Shown here in pieces: positions 22,779 through 34,800 of a DNA stretch of 64,000 nucleotides. Position numbers and translations under genes: made by a program. A model generated the notes under the pieces. It was not told the DNA's origin. It made no database searches and saw only the letters and a program-made list of their open reading frames with translations. The first letter of the stretch is position 1. The number at the start of each line of letters is the position of its first letter. Source of the DNA: Hippasteria phrygiana (Eukaryota > Echinodermata > Asteroidea > Valvatida > Goniasteridae); assembly GCA_037893225.1 (NCBI GenBank), contig JAZGUH010000484.1, positions 1,054,001 to 1,118,000 of the forward strand, read 5' to 3'.

Positions 22779-22885
22779 TGTAGCTTGAGAAATCCAGCTC
22801 TACGCTCATGACATGTGAGATTCGCCGTTTGTCACATGAGCCTAGCTATCCCTGCCTATAGTATAGAGCTGGAATTTTCAAGCTA
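22779..22885. mobile_element. Small fold-back element in the divergent promoter region
   Basis: gtagcttgagaaatccagct at the left is answered by agctggaattttcaagctat at the right, with a second inner pair (catgacatgtgag / gtcacatgag). MITE-like, about 105 bp. Confidence 0.55.
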
Positions 22886-23099
22886 TCATTGACCATGACT
22901 TAAGCAAATTACACAGCTAAACCATGAACGTGTAAGTCGGGTGGGGATTACCAATTTGCGGCTTGCTTGTCAATCAACACGTCCACGACATACGGATGAC
23001 AACCATGGTTTTCCTTCATCATGTGCATGGGACAACATGCAGGACGAATTAATGAACATCATGATTTGATTGAACATGTTGTTAAAAGATAGCCTAGCC

Positions 23100-23125
23100 C
23101 ATGGAGGAAGGATCCTTCCTCCATG
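23100..23125. repeat. 26-bp perfect palindrome
   Basis: catggaggaagga followed directly by its own reverse complement, with no loop, between the two RNF genes. Possible regulatory or hairpin site; function unknown. Confidence 0.7.
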
Positions 23126-23857
23126 CCTAGCCATGGCCCATGCCATGCTATTGCTAGCTGGTAGCTGCTTCAATTACTTCATAAATTAAGGCATTTCGTT
23201 CAGTAAAATTGCATTCCCTAGTGTCTTGAGAGTAGGGCGCGAATTTATAAAGACATTTGGTCACCATTTATAGTGTTAAAAACCCACAATTTTGGCACAA
23301 ATACCTGCACTTGTTAACTTACGGAGCCGTTGTAGTTGTTTTGCGTGTGTATTCTTTTTGCAACTTCATTGTCTGGCGCCCTTAATATGCCAGCAGCTCA
23401 GTATTAGGTAAATACAAAGGTGCCAGACGGGAAGGCCGGGTGTTTTTTTTTAAAGATTTTTCTTAGTCGAAAGTCGAAATCAAAGTCTAAATCATGATGT
23501 ATAACTGATTCAAGTCCATAAAATCGGGGAAAATAAATCTAAAATAAGGGTATACAAGTAGTTGCTGAAACCAATAATTTATAAATTACTTTCATTTCCT
23601 GATTAATGTGTATTCCCTGTAATTTTAGGGCGGGATTTTCCAGGGTGAGAAATTTATAATGTGCAGGTATACGACGCGCAATACTGAAAAGGGTCAACGC
23701 ACTTTTTTTTACAAGTCAAAATAAAACAATGTTGCAGTCTCGATGGGCTGGTCTCGCGTACGCGGTGACAAACTGTCGAAGAAAATCATCATTTAGACCC
23801 ATTTGTCAGTCAAGCAAGACCCATTGATTCGTAGAGGAGATCCTTTACAGTTAGACA

Positions 23858-26155
23858 ATGGATATCGGGGTTCATCAACTCCGCATTTGGCGGTTTTCCA
23901 ACGTGGTACTCCGTCTACCGAGTGTCTTCATTTTGGAGGCCATTCACCACTCGAGACGGCCGAAACTCCAGGGGACTGCGGAGAGTTTGGCCAGCAGCTG
24001 GGGCCTTGAACCACAGATGTTGACAGTGGGATCGCAGTATCTGGGTAGGGTTTCGCTTCCTTTCTGTGTGGTTTCATAGGAAACTCTTTCTAAGATAATC
24101 TATGTTAACGAAATCAGGAATAGTAATAATAACAATGTAACAATGTAATTTTCATAAATAATTTCAAAATGATAACAAAAACCCCAATAAAACAAATATG
24201 GACAACCGGGAAAATTCAGTCAGTTTTCCAAAAGTTTGCATGATTCAACTATTTGTTCAACATATTTCACTTACAGTTTAAGTCTTTGCATATTTCTTAT
24301 TATTAGATTGTTCACTGTCCCGCTTGCTGAAAATGTGGATGCACAACACAAGGAGTACATTATAATACCATAAAAGATGTTGTGTTTATGATCTTAACCT
24401 TAGATTTATATGCATTTATATGAATCATACATGTAAACAGTCCTGAATCCTCCAATTTTAATATGCTTCTAGGGAGTAATATGGTTTAATAATGGATACA
24501 TTTTTTTTTTTATTTCAGGATACTTTGTGGTGTTCCTCTTGCATGCCCTACCCCTGCATATGCTGATCAAGCTCTACAAGTTCATCGTCATTGGTGTCAT
24601 GCTGTTAGCTGCTCACCTTCTCTCTGCCTACTCGCTGTCTCTTAAAACTGTAGACTCAACCAGTCCTTTCCCATCTGTGGTGACGTTCACTTTGATGCAG
24701 TGGGTGATTAGTCTGATGTGTGCCTGGCTGATTGGAACGAAGCAAGTGTGGGCATTCGCTGTGTATTCTTTTCCTCAGCTCGCAAAATTGAGTGGCCTAC
24801 CCTTAGATGTGCAAGAGTCGGCGCATACACTTGCCCAGGTTATAACCCTAACGGAGGTCACTGTTTTCACCTTGAGACACATTCTGGTACCATACCGTCT
24901 GGCATTGATCGGTTACAAGACTCTCCAAGAATACGTTGAACTTTACGGTATCATCAGTGTCATCTTTGCATTGTACAACCGGTTCTTCGTGCCAGTGCTC
25001 TACCTGATTTTCTGGCTGGTGTTGTTTGTCCATCGGCTCTACGTTTACTACTCAACTAAGGATCATCGCATATTTGAGGAGCGCTGGGTGTTGGTGATCT
25101 TTGCGGCTATTGCCGATTGCTGCGAGAGTCCTTGGAGTTTAGTTGGTCTGTGCTACACGGTGTCCTACACGGCCTTCCTGGTGCTTTTCCTCTGTAAGGT
25201 CTACCTGAAAGGCTTCAACGGTGAGGGCGGAGAGACCTTTCTTCACCGTGGCTGGACAGAAGGCATCACAGTGATGCTGCTCGCCATGGAAACGGGTCTC
25301 CTTCAGCTGAAGAAGTTGGAAAGAATCATCCTCCTGAGCGTGCTTATGTACATCGCTCTGTCGTCGACCATCCAGTCGGTTTACGAAATACTAGACCCTG
25401 TCTTGCTGTCGCTTGCTGCATCTAACAACCGCAACCCCTGGAAGCATTTCAGAGCACTGAGCATGTGCATTGCGTTAATGGCCACGCCTCTATACCTAAG
25501 TTACATGCTTTTTGTCGTGTTTGAAGCCGAACTGTGGCTGATGATTATTGTCTCAAGCTGTCTGCTGACCACGATTCAGACCCTTGGTTCCTTGACAATC
25601 TACTTACTATTCATGGCTGATCACCGGCGAGCTAAGCCGTGGGACAGCTTGGATGACTTGGTATATGGCATACACGCTATGTGCCATGTTTTGGAGTTCG
25701 GAATAGCTCTCTCGGTTCTCTTCTATGGTGGGATGGAGTCCTTCCATAGTGATTACAACCTGCTGGGGGGTGCTGTCATCCTCATCCACTGCTACTTCAA
25801 CGTCTTTCAGAGAGCTCAAGCTGGTTGGCAGAGCTTTCTGAGTCGTAGAGATGCAGTCCACAAGATCAACTCATTGCCCTCAGCGACCAAGGCTGAGCTT
25901 TCCTCCCTCCACGACGTCTGTGCAATCTGTTTTGAGGAGATGGCATTTGCCAAAGTGACGCCCTGCCGACACTACTTTCACAACTTCTGTCTGCGGCGGT
26001 GGCTGTATGTTCAGGACAAATGCCCATTGTGTCACAAGAGCATTTTGCCGGAAATGCGCAAGCCATCTAATGGGAATGATGAGCCTGGAGAGGAGTTACC
26101 ACAGCAACCGCATCCAGATTTTGGCCAAGGAGATGCCCCGATTCCACACCAGTAA
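23858..26155 (+). CDS. RNF145-like multi-pass ER membrane E3 ligase
   Basis: Two exons: 23858-24044 and 24519-26155, joined at CTGG|gtaggg and tttcag|GATAC within a glycine codon, giving 607 residues (human RNF145 is 663). The first exon carries LRLPSVFILEAI, matching the family's LRVPS start. Conserved blocks then follow: VPVLYLIFWLVLF, CCESPWSLVG, RGWTEGIT, NPWKHFRALSMC and [18 protein letters not shown]2 (CAIC, CRHYFHNFC, CPLC) lies near the C terminus, before a short Pro/Gln-rich tail. Numerous hydrophobic segments precede the RING. In mammals RNF145 is an ER ligase tied to sterol and LXR signalling and HMG-CoA reductase turnover. The intron is in the same place and phase as in the neighbouring RNF139-like gene. 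A candidate poly(A) signal (attaaa) lies near 26189. Confidence 0.92.
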
Positions 26156-26584
26156 CCACATGCTGCCAACATTCCTTGCTTGAAGCATATTAAAATAGTT
26201 TTAATTAGACAAAAGCAAAATTTGAATCAAGCTGATGACCAATGCGAGAAATTGGGTAATGAAATTGCAACTTTGATGAGCTTAAAAAAAAAAATCAATG
26301 GGTACATTTGAATAATTGATTTTCAAATATTTACCCGTTTTGTTGAATTTAAAATTTTGATTTTACATAAAATATGCCGATGTGTCTTGTTGGAGATAAT
26401 TTTTAAAAGTTTGGTCTTTCTATCATGTGCTGTGATTTGGAATATATTTCTTTTAAGGCATGATTGCAGGAGTGATTGGGCCGGTTCTTGTCAGTACGAT
26501 TCCAAATTGATGTTTTCTAAGCCAAATGGTGATTTTCACCAAACAGTGAAGGGGCACAAAGTGATTGAATAATCAGTGCTGTTT

Positions 26585-26883
26585 ACACTATGAACCCCTT
26601 GATGTGATTACCTATTAAGAATGGACAGGAGGATTAAGAGGATGTGATTTTAACAATGAGGGTCCAAAATCACATCCTACTCTATTCAAAATCACATCTG
26701 AAGCCTGTGAACTATTATCCCGCCCTGACAAAGAGTACATTGTGACTTCTGGGTTTAACAGCTTAAACCGCATTGTGATTCTGGACTCTGGATGTGATTT
26801 TGGACCCTCATTGTTAAAATCACATTCTCTTAATCCTCCTGTCCATTCTGAATAGGAAAACACATCCAAGGGGTTCATAGTGT
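26585..26883. mobile_element. Fold-back element, ACACTATGAACCCC family (copy 1)
   Basis: Ends acactatgaacccctt and aaggggttcatagtgt. The arms extend more than 90 bp each and include gatgtgattttaacaatgag and its complement. No coding capacity. Confidence 0.8.
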
Positions 26884-27426
26884 TAATTCATTCCAGCAAG
26901 TTTACAACATGCATGAAAAGTATAATGAAATACTTGCATTATATCTACATGTTGTAAAGTGAAAGGTGTCTTGTATTTTGTGAAACGGTCAAATTTGCTT
27001 CAAATGGAATTTACTATAGGTAAAGTAGACTTTGCTAAATTCTCCAATGTACATCGCATACAAAGTTGAGGTGGTTCAACTTCTTGTTTGGCCAAGTGGT
27101 GTGTATGGTATTCAATTCAAGTAGTTGAATAAATTTAAAACAGAAACAAAGATTCTTTACAAACTGAAATTAACTGGGAAGGCTATTTACAAGGTAGTTT
27201 GTTCCCATTTTATTAATAGGCAGCAATCTTGACCATGTGTTTGTTTATGAAAGCAGTGATTTGTTTTTGAAATGTAGTAGGCTTGAAGTATTTTTATGAA
27301 GGTTTTAGCCTGCTAGAAAAATTGATGAATATTGTTTGTGTACAAAGCAAAATGGAAATGACTAAAAGGTATACAGTACATAACAATGAACCAGCTTTTT
27401 AAACCAGCTTTTTAAAACCTTTTTAA

Positions 27427-27577
27427 TTAACCCTAACCCTCCAGGGCATTTTTGCTAGAACCCTGCCAGACGCATCAGATTGCATACTTTGTCACATTGA
27501 CTTGTGTGGAGAGTCCAGCAAAGTGGAGCTGTCAGCACAGGTGCACTGTGCTGCGTCTGGCAGGGAAAGGGTTACTA
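27427..27577. mobile_element. Small terminal-inverted-repeat element
   Basis: ccctgccagacgca near the left and tgcgtctggcaggg near the right are inverted, bounded by ttaaccct and agggtta. MITE-like; tentative boundaries. Confidence 0.5.
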
Positions 27578-27703
27578 AAGTTGGCCCTAAAAAGTGCATG
27601 CCAACTACACAAGTGTAAACGCGTAGATTTATATGTACCATGCTTTATTGTCTTGCATTACTGTTGTTGTGTTTTACTGTGCACAACACTGTAATGGCAC
27701 CTA

Positions 27704-28024
27704 ACACTATGAACAGGAGGATTAAGAGGATGTGATTTTAACAATGAGGGTCCAAAATCACATCTGACACTATAAACATCTAACAAAAGAAAACCCAAGC
27801 AGTCCTTTGTTTGTAACAAAGGACTGCATGGGTTTTCTTTTGTTAGATGTTCATAGTGTGAAGCCTGTGAACTATTATCCCACCCTGACAAAGAGTACAT
27901 TGTGACTTCTGGGTTTAACAGCTTAAACCGCATTGTGATTTTGGACCCTCATTGTTAAAATCACATCCTCTTAATCCTCCTGTCCATTCTGAATAGGAAA
28001 TCACATCCAAGGGGTTCATAGTGT
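27704..28024. mobile_element. Fold-back element, ACACTATGAACCCC family (copy 2, with nested insertion)
   Basis: Same core as the copy at 26585 (ctgtgaactattatccc, cttctgggtttaacagc). Its left arm has lost about 30 bp after the terminus. A second palindrome (27768-27858) is nested inside. Confidence 0.8.
27768..27858. mobile_element. Nested 91-bp palindromic element
   Basis: cactataaacatctaacaaa at the left pairs with tttgttagatgttcatagtg at the right. The hairpin is nearly perfect to its centre (cctttgtttgtaacaaagg). Its termini resemble those of its host element (cactatgaac), suggesting a shorter relative of the same family. Confidence 0.75.
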
Positions 28025-28370
28025 AATACCAAGATTTAATGGTCTCTTATAAAGGTATGTAATTTGGTAATGATCAAAATCCAAATTGATTGGTTTCAAT
28101 CTGAAAGTTTTATGTTGATAAAGAAGATTCTACCAGTACCAATACTCCTGAGAAATATTTTTGTCCGAGATGTCGTCATCTTTGAGAGCATTGTATCTGA
28201 AGACCTGAAAAAGCCCAATGACATATTTCAATTTAACAACTAAAATAAGCCGATAGGAACTTTACAAAATTAGTGTTAAAACAGAATGGTTTTCACTATT
28301 TTGTTGTGACTTGGTTTATTTCATGCATGTTGAATCCCTTAAAGTATGAACACTGCCTGCAAATTGTATA

Positions 28371-28827
28371 TATGTGACCCGCTCTGGAAAAAAGTATATT
28401 ATGTCGCAAAATATGAAAAATGAGTGTTATGTATGATTGGAAAGCCCGCAATGTAAGCTTTCATTTGGTACATGATATAGCTCCAAAGCCGTTTCCGTTC
28501 TGGAGATATCGTGTTTTTGCATGTTAATTAGTCATATGGAGTTCAAATTGCACAACAGAGAAAACAGGCTTTGAAATAGCTACATGTAGTTCTAATACAA
28601 TGCAATGGAACAATGCACTCTAAAAAGGTTATTTTTTCACTTTATTCACTGAAATCAACATTGTTGTGCACCAAACCTGAAACTTTAGATATTTAAGACG
28701 TCATTAAAGACAAAAAACAAAAAGTGAATTTTGACGAAAAATTTCACCCTCTCAAAGTTGAAAGGGCCATTACACGTAAATACATAGCGCGACTTATATC
28801 ACCTTTTTCTGGAGCGGGTCACATATG
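28371..28827 (+). mobile_element. Terminal-inverted-repeat element TATGTGACCCGCTC (copy A)
   Basis: Left end tatgtgacccgctctgg and right end ctggagcgggtcacata. About 457 bp, non-coding. It abuts an inverted second copy at 28824-29197, so the junction forms a palindrome. Confidence 0.75.
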
Positions 28828-29197
28828 TGACCCGCTCCAGAAAAATTCATTTTTTGTTTTTTGTCTTTAATGACATCTTAAACATCTAAAGTTTCAGGTT
28901 TGGTGCACAACAATGTTGATTTCAGTGAATAAAGTGAAAATATAACCTTTTTAGAGTGCATTGTTCCATTGCATTGTATTAGAACTAGCTATTTCAAAGC
29001 CTGTTTTTTCTGTTGTGCAATTTGAACTCCATAGAACTAATTAATATGCAAAAATGTGATATCTCCAGAACGGAAAGGGCTTTGGAGCTCTATCATGTAC
29101 CAAATGAAAGCCTACATTGTGGGCTTTCCAAACATAAATAAAACTCATTTTTCATATTTTGCGACATAATATACCTTTTTCTGGAGCGAGTCACATA
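28824..29197 (-). mobile_element. Terminal-inverted-repeat element TATGTGACCCGCTC (copy B, inverted)
   Basis: Begins tatgtgacccgctccag and ends ctggagcgagtcacata. Internally it is the reverse complement of copy A (gaaagcctacattg, ttgaactccatag, gcattgttccattgcattg) but lacks about 80 bp present there. Confidence 0.75.
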
Positions 29198-29989
29198 TGT
29201 TGTCAGCTTTGCCAAAGTGCCAATGCTACATGTATATCATGCATATATGTACATTACCTTTACAGTTTATTATCAGAGTCATCAGAATTAAGTAAACAAT
29301 TTGCAGCTATTGTCAGTCATGTCTAGATTTGCAGATCTATTTGTAATCAGATAAAAGCAGTGTTGTGGTAGACTTTTAAATGTTAAAAACAAATTCTGAA
29401 AGTGTAGTACCAAGTTTTGACCATACAAATTCTGTGGGGAATATTGAAAACTTGAATATTTATGAATGAAAAGTGAAACATTACTAGTCCTGAATTCATG
29501 TCAATATTTTGTCAACACACAGCTTAAGGATAATTTCTAATTTCACTGCAACAATTGAAAAATATTGTTGGTTATTAAAACATGAACAAATAATGAAATA
29601 TTACTGTATATTAGTGACTGAACTTGCATGATATTGTTTTATTTATCTTTTTATTTGGGGGATAGAACACAATGACATCAGCAAACAAGATTGTTTGGAT
29701 TGACTTTTTTTATTGAGATTCAAAGGTTTCTAATGTTTACTACAAACACCTTGCAGTGAATAGGTTTTGGGTTCACATTTAGCACTGCTTAAAAACTGAA
29801 AAATCCCAAACTTATGTACATACATGCATTGCGGAATTTCTGTGTATTGATCTGTTACACTTTCAGCCGTAATTTTAATTTAATTTTTAATTCTTTTTGG
29901 TAATGAAACCAAGGATTCCTCAAAAGCGCATTGCACTGTAGCTTGAAAGCCTGAAAAAAAACCTGTAGGAAGATGACATTTTTTTCAGT

Positions 29990-30130
29990 TTTGTGGGAGG
30001 AAAACCCCAGAATGATATTCTGGGGGAAAAAACACACGGAATCAGGCAGGGACTGACAACCCAATCCAAGTGGGATTCGAACCTGGCAACAGTGATGGAA
30101 GGCGAGGAAAGTACATCTATAGTATGTATA
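29990..30130 (-). mobile_element. SINE with tRNA-like head and conserved body
   Basis: On the minus strand: cttccatcactgttgcc, B-box-like ggttcgaatcc, then a body including gtcagtccctgcctgattc and ccccagaatatcattctggg. The same body is found at 46735-46870 (+), which defines a SINE family. Confidence 0.65.
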
Positions 30131-31111
30131 TTGTACTACTAATACTAAGCCAACCTGATTCCTTGTTTTACATGAAGTTTTTAACCCTGCAGTGGCATTT
30201 GATGAGATCTTTGAAAACCAGAGCAATGCTTCAAACATGAAAATGCAGACTTTAAAACACCAGATGACTGTTCCCATAACCACCTTTAAACAATTAAAAT
30301 TACAATTCATTTAATTGCAGAACAACTGCTCATTATACAGTTGTAATGTACGTTGTATGAATATTGGACATTATCTGGTTTTACAAGCTGGCTTTTAAAT
30401 CTTGAATTTGGCTTGTCATTCACAGACGTAGTCATCACGCATAAAGCAATCAAATCAGTGCAATAATAAACTGAGATTATAAAGGTCCGTTTTGTGGTTA
30501 ATAGTTCATCTGTAGTACAGGCAGTAGTAATATTTAGAGCCACAATTTTTATTGTTTTTTTTTTCTGTTCTTGTTGGGGGATGTTTGTAATAGAAACCAA
30601 CAAAAACAAAATGATCACCCCACAATGGGGAGTGTCTCCATTCTGAGCTAGCCAATTTATTCGGGTGGGGGTTTTCAAAATGACCATAATTTCGAAATAT
30701 AAAATTAAAAGTCTGCTTGCAGACTTGGGGGCTTCAATATACAACTTGAACATGAAGTAGAGAAACGGCCCTTTCTTTAGTACACATGTACAAGCATAAC
30801 CATTCAACATAAATATTCATTCTGTTATAAAAACCTAAGGGTACTGTGTTTTGACATGAAATCGTATATAATGTCCTCTCTAAAAACTATTGGTGTTAAA
30901 AATACCGAACTAATATAGCATTGTTAGCTGGGTAAGCCTAGATTAACAAAATTTCTTTGCAAGATTTAATTTTTTTGTATTATGCAAATCGCCCCATCAC
31001 AAGCCCCAGGGCACTCGAGGTGTGAGCTACAGAGGATTATGTGGAAGAACCAGCCCCTCACACTGAAACAAGACCAGCTAATCTCTTCACAGTATGAATA
31101 GGGTCGGGATG

Positions 31112-31184
31112 GGCAAGATAGCTCCATTGGTAGAGCGCCGGTACGGTATTCCGGAGGTCGCAGGTTCAAATCCCACTCCTGCCA
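31112..31184 (+). mobile_element. tRNA-like pseudogene / SINE head
   Basis: A 73-base tRNA-shaped segment: acceptor ggcaaga pairs with tcctgcc except for one position, A-box tagctccattggtagagc, B-box ggttcaaatcc. The T stem has two mismatches and position 33 is not U, so a working tRNA is unlikely. A further B-box-like piece lies at about 31303-31335. Confidence 0.55.
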
Positions 31185-31876
31185 GTTTTCTTTGTTTTTG
31201 CATTTCTTGGGCTTAACAACTTGGCAGTTTCTGTTTGAGATGGACAGAATATAAGGCAGAAAATTGAAGCTCAGATGGCACATTAACTGCAAGAACAGTC
31301 CAGTGGTCTGTGGTTCGAATCCCTATTCGGTCATTCCTTGCGTAGTCTTATACCAGACTTGCTTTTTCCTCGTAATATTTGATGAAAATCTGTCAAAAAC
31401 TCCATTCACTTGTGCATGATGCTAAAGGGGGAGGTGAGTTGGTCTCACTGACGGTGGAAGTTCAATTTGGATAATTTCTTTGATACCTACATGTATTGAA
31501 GAATTATTTAGATCTGGGTGGTATAGGGTTGGCAATTCAAAATGTGGCCAACCCTACCACCTCTGATTGTAAAATACCTAGAGATTCATGGTTTTAGAGG
31601 TTTTTTTACTTGCCGCACCCCTGTACACACAGACACTAATTAAGTTTTGTACAGTTAAGTCGCAGCCAGTACGGGCTGTTTTTGTGGGCGGGCATGTCCC
31701 ATGATTTTGTGTATGTCTCACAAAATGAATGAAACACAATAATACATCAAAATGTGGAGGTTGTATTTTTCTGCCCAAGTTGGTATTTTTATGCCTAAGT
31801 TGATATTTAACCACCACCTTGTACACAGAAAAATTGCATTGGCATCTTGGGTGAAAATATGCAAAGAGGAGTGAAA

Positions 31877-34800
31877 TCAGCTCTTGGTCGGGAACCCCTC
31901 GTCCAGATCGCCACTCTCCAACATCTCCTTCATGATGTCCAAGCCTCCTACAAGATCCCCGTTCAAATAGAGCTGGGGGAAGGTTGGCCAGTTCGAGAAT
32001 GTCTTCAAACCTAAGAAAAAGGCATAAAAAGATTCATCACCTCTGTATCGTGGTATGTTGGAAAGCGTAGTGTTTTGAAGTATTGCACAAACATATGAGT
32101 TTTGAATTGTGGACCACATTTTCAAAAAATTTCTTTACCAAGTATTTCAGCATATGGTGCACCACCAGTTCCATACTGATTTCAGCCCATAATATTAAGC
32201 GTGATTTGATTACACATTATCTATATGTATTCATACACAATTGAGCAATCACAAAAAGACCAGGGACCAGGCAGCATGTTTACAGAAAGGAAAGGATAAA
32301 AATCACCACTGAAGTTTCTTAATACGGAAATCTGAAACCTTTGTCAATAAATTTCAAAAACGGCTAAAATAAACTGAAGCTAATCGCCCAATTGCTACTG
32401 GTTGACACAAAAATCTCAAATACCTTGTCTGACTTCATTGTCACCCAGAATGTCAAATGTTTTGTAGTCGATGTTTTTGTCATTCAGGATTCCAACCATT
32501 GTCCGACTAAATCCACACTTTGGCTCGTCAGGGCTACCTTTCATGAACAGCATGCAGAGTGCCGAATTGATGAGTTTCTTTAATCTCGCATTCAAATCCT
32601 TTGAGAAAACAAAATTCTAAATGTGATTCTGTTTTATAGATGGAAAACCAATACATTGTATAACCTCTTGGATATGGACAGCGGCCATAGCCCTTGTTTG
32701 AAAAAAGACCACTTGGCTGGTTGACGTCTATAGGCACATTCCTGTGCGTACTCAATCCATTAATGTTTCAACTATATTGTTGCTTTCATTCACATGGGAG
32801 GGGGAGGGATCCAAGTGCAATGAATAGGACCACTCTATTCAGTGTGGTGCCTATTGTTTGCATTTACGCTTGGTTGCACAGCCCCGATCTTGGCATAGCA
32901 GCAACCCATCAATAACCACCAGACGCAAGGGGTTAAACAATGGGTAATATGGCATCAGATATAAAATAAGTTGCACGAAAAATTGCACAAAAAAATCATA
33001 AAATTATCCTATTAATTAAAAACCAGACTACCTAATTTATGATAATTGAAAGAACAGCATTCATATTCCTGAATTTTTCACCTTTTGAGGGAAGTCTTCG
33101 TCGAGGTCACCATTCTCATTCATCTCTTTGATGATGTCTAACCCTCCAACCAGTTCCCCCTTTAAGTAGAGCTGAGGAAACGTAGGCCAGTTGGAATATG
33201 TCTTCAGACCTACAATACAAGACAGCTGACTATGAATCAAATGGGAATTACTGACACAGTAAGGAACACTTGTGTTAGTCTTGTGTAAGGAACAATAAAA
33301 TTATATCTTGTGTCAAAATGGAATAGAATAGTTTCATTCTGCTAACTGTACCTTGCCTGACTTCGTTGTCTCCCAGAATGTCAAATGTCTTGTAGTCGAT
33401 GTTTTTGTCATTTAGGAGTCCAACAAGTGTCCGACTGAATCCACATCGAGGCTCCTCAGGAGAACCTTTCATGAACAGCATGCAGGGTGACGAGTTGATG
33501 AGCTTTTTGAGCCTCATGTTCAAATCCTTTTAAAAAAGAAAACAAACAAAAAAAACTTGATAAAAGTGAGGTTTTATTTTGGGAAACAAGCCCAAAGAAA
33601 ACTCTAACAATGTTCCAGCTCCCACCTCTTTTGATGAAGATTCTGTCGAGGCTCCTTGGCTTTCAGTTTTCTTCTGTTGTGGGGCCTGGGATGGCAGGGC
33701 CTGTGGAGGTGGGGCCTGGCTAGATGAGGCCTTTGAGTGCAGCTCGACCTTTTTGCTGAACTCTGGCCCATTGGCACCATGGAGTGTGTCCACAACTTTT
33801 TTGTTCTATGCAAAAAAAAAAAAAAGTCTTTCCGTTTAGTTTTTTAATGAAAGGAAAATAAGAGGAACACTGTTGTAAACAAGTTTGCAATCACAACATG
33901 TTATGGTTAGCAACATTTGAAGAAAAAGTAGCCATCTTGAATAAAAAGCACCCTAGCTATCTTGAATGATGAACATTCTAGCCATAATGAAAAAAGAGGC
34001 TGTCTTCCTTAAGACTTTATGTAGCCTCATCCACAGCTTTTTGCTATTACCATGGTAATATGAAAATTTCAATGATGAAAACAAAGAGTCTACCTTTAGG
34101 AAGATAAATGTTGGTACTGAAGAAATTTCATACTTGACAGAAACCTCGGGAACCGATTCAGCCTCAACCTACAGTAAAAACGAACAATACTGTACTAAAA
34201 GTCTGAGTGAGGAATGAGAAAAATAGCACAATTGGGTGCAAATGGATTTTTAAATGTCGTCCTATAAGGAGGATTTACTTTTTATTTAAAGTTAAACTCT
34301 TCCAACCGGCTGTTATTGATGGGGTGCTGGTATGCCAGGATCGGGGCTGTGCAGCCAAGCGTGAATGCAAATAATAGGCACCACACTGAATAGAGTGGTC
34401 CCTATTCATCGCACTTGGAGCCCCCCTTTCCATGTAAATGAAAGCTTTGTTTGAAAAAGCTCCATCTATTCATTACACTCCCATTCAAGAACAATATAGT
34501 TGAAACATGAATGGATTGAGTATGTACAGGAATGCGCATATAGACGAAAACCAGCCAGGTGGTTTTTTTCAAACCGCGGCTATGGCCGTCATCCGTATTT
34601 AAGATGTCAATGTTAAAAGAAAACTGCACAACATTATTTTTATTATTTCTGTGAAAGGTTTTTGTTTATTTCCGACCTTGACAAACTGGACATTCAGAAA
34701 CTGCTTGGCAATCTCTTGTATGACATCGTTCATGGAGACACACTGGGGGGCCCAACTTGCCCAGAAGTGGACCACCAGGAGGCCACTGCACAAAAAAACA

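Larger units (their letters stand above)
22345..23857. promoter_or_regulatory. Shared 5' region of the divergent RNF139-like and RNF145-like genes
   Basis: 1.5 kb separates the two start codons, which face away from each other, so both promoters must lie in or near it. It contains a fold-back insertion (22779-22885), a 26 bp palindrome (23100-23125) and otherwise AT-rich sequence. I do not see a confident sterol-response element or TATA box. Confidence 0.5.
26156..31876. other. Intergenic block between convergent RNF145-like and GLRX3 genes
   Basis: 5.7 kb with no exon that I can support. It is filled with fold-back and terminal-inverted-repeat elements and tRNA-like SINE fragments, listed separately. 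The remaining sequence is AT-rich. Confidence 0.6.

Noticed and set aside
31112..31184. Functional tRNA gene
   Set aside because: A and B boxes are present, but the T stem has two mismatches and position 33 is not U. A SINE head is more likely.
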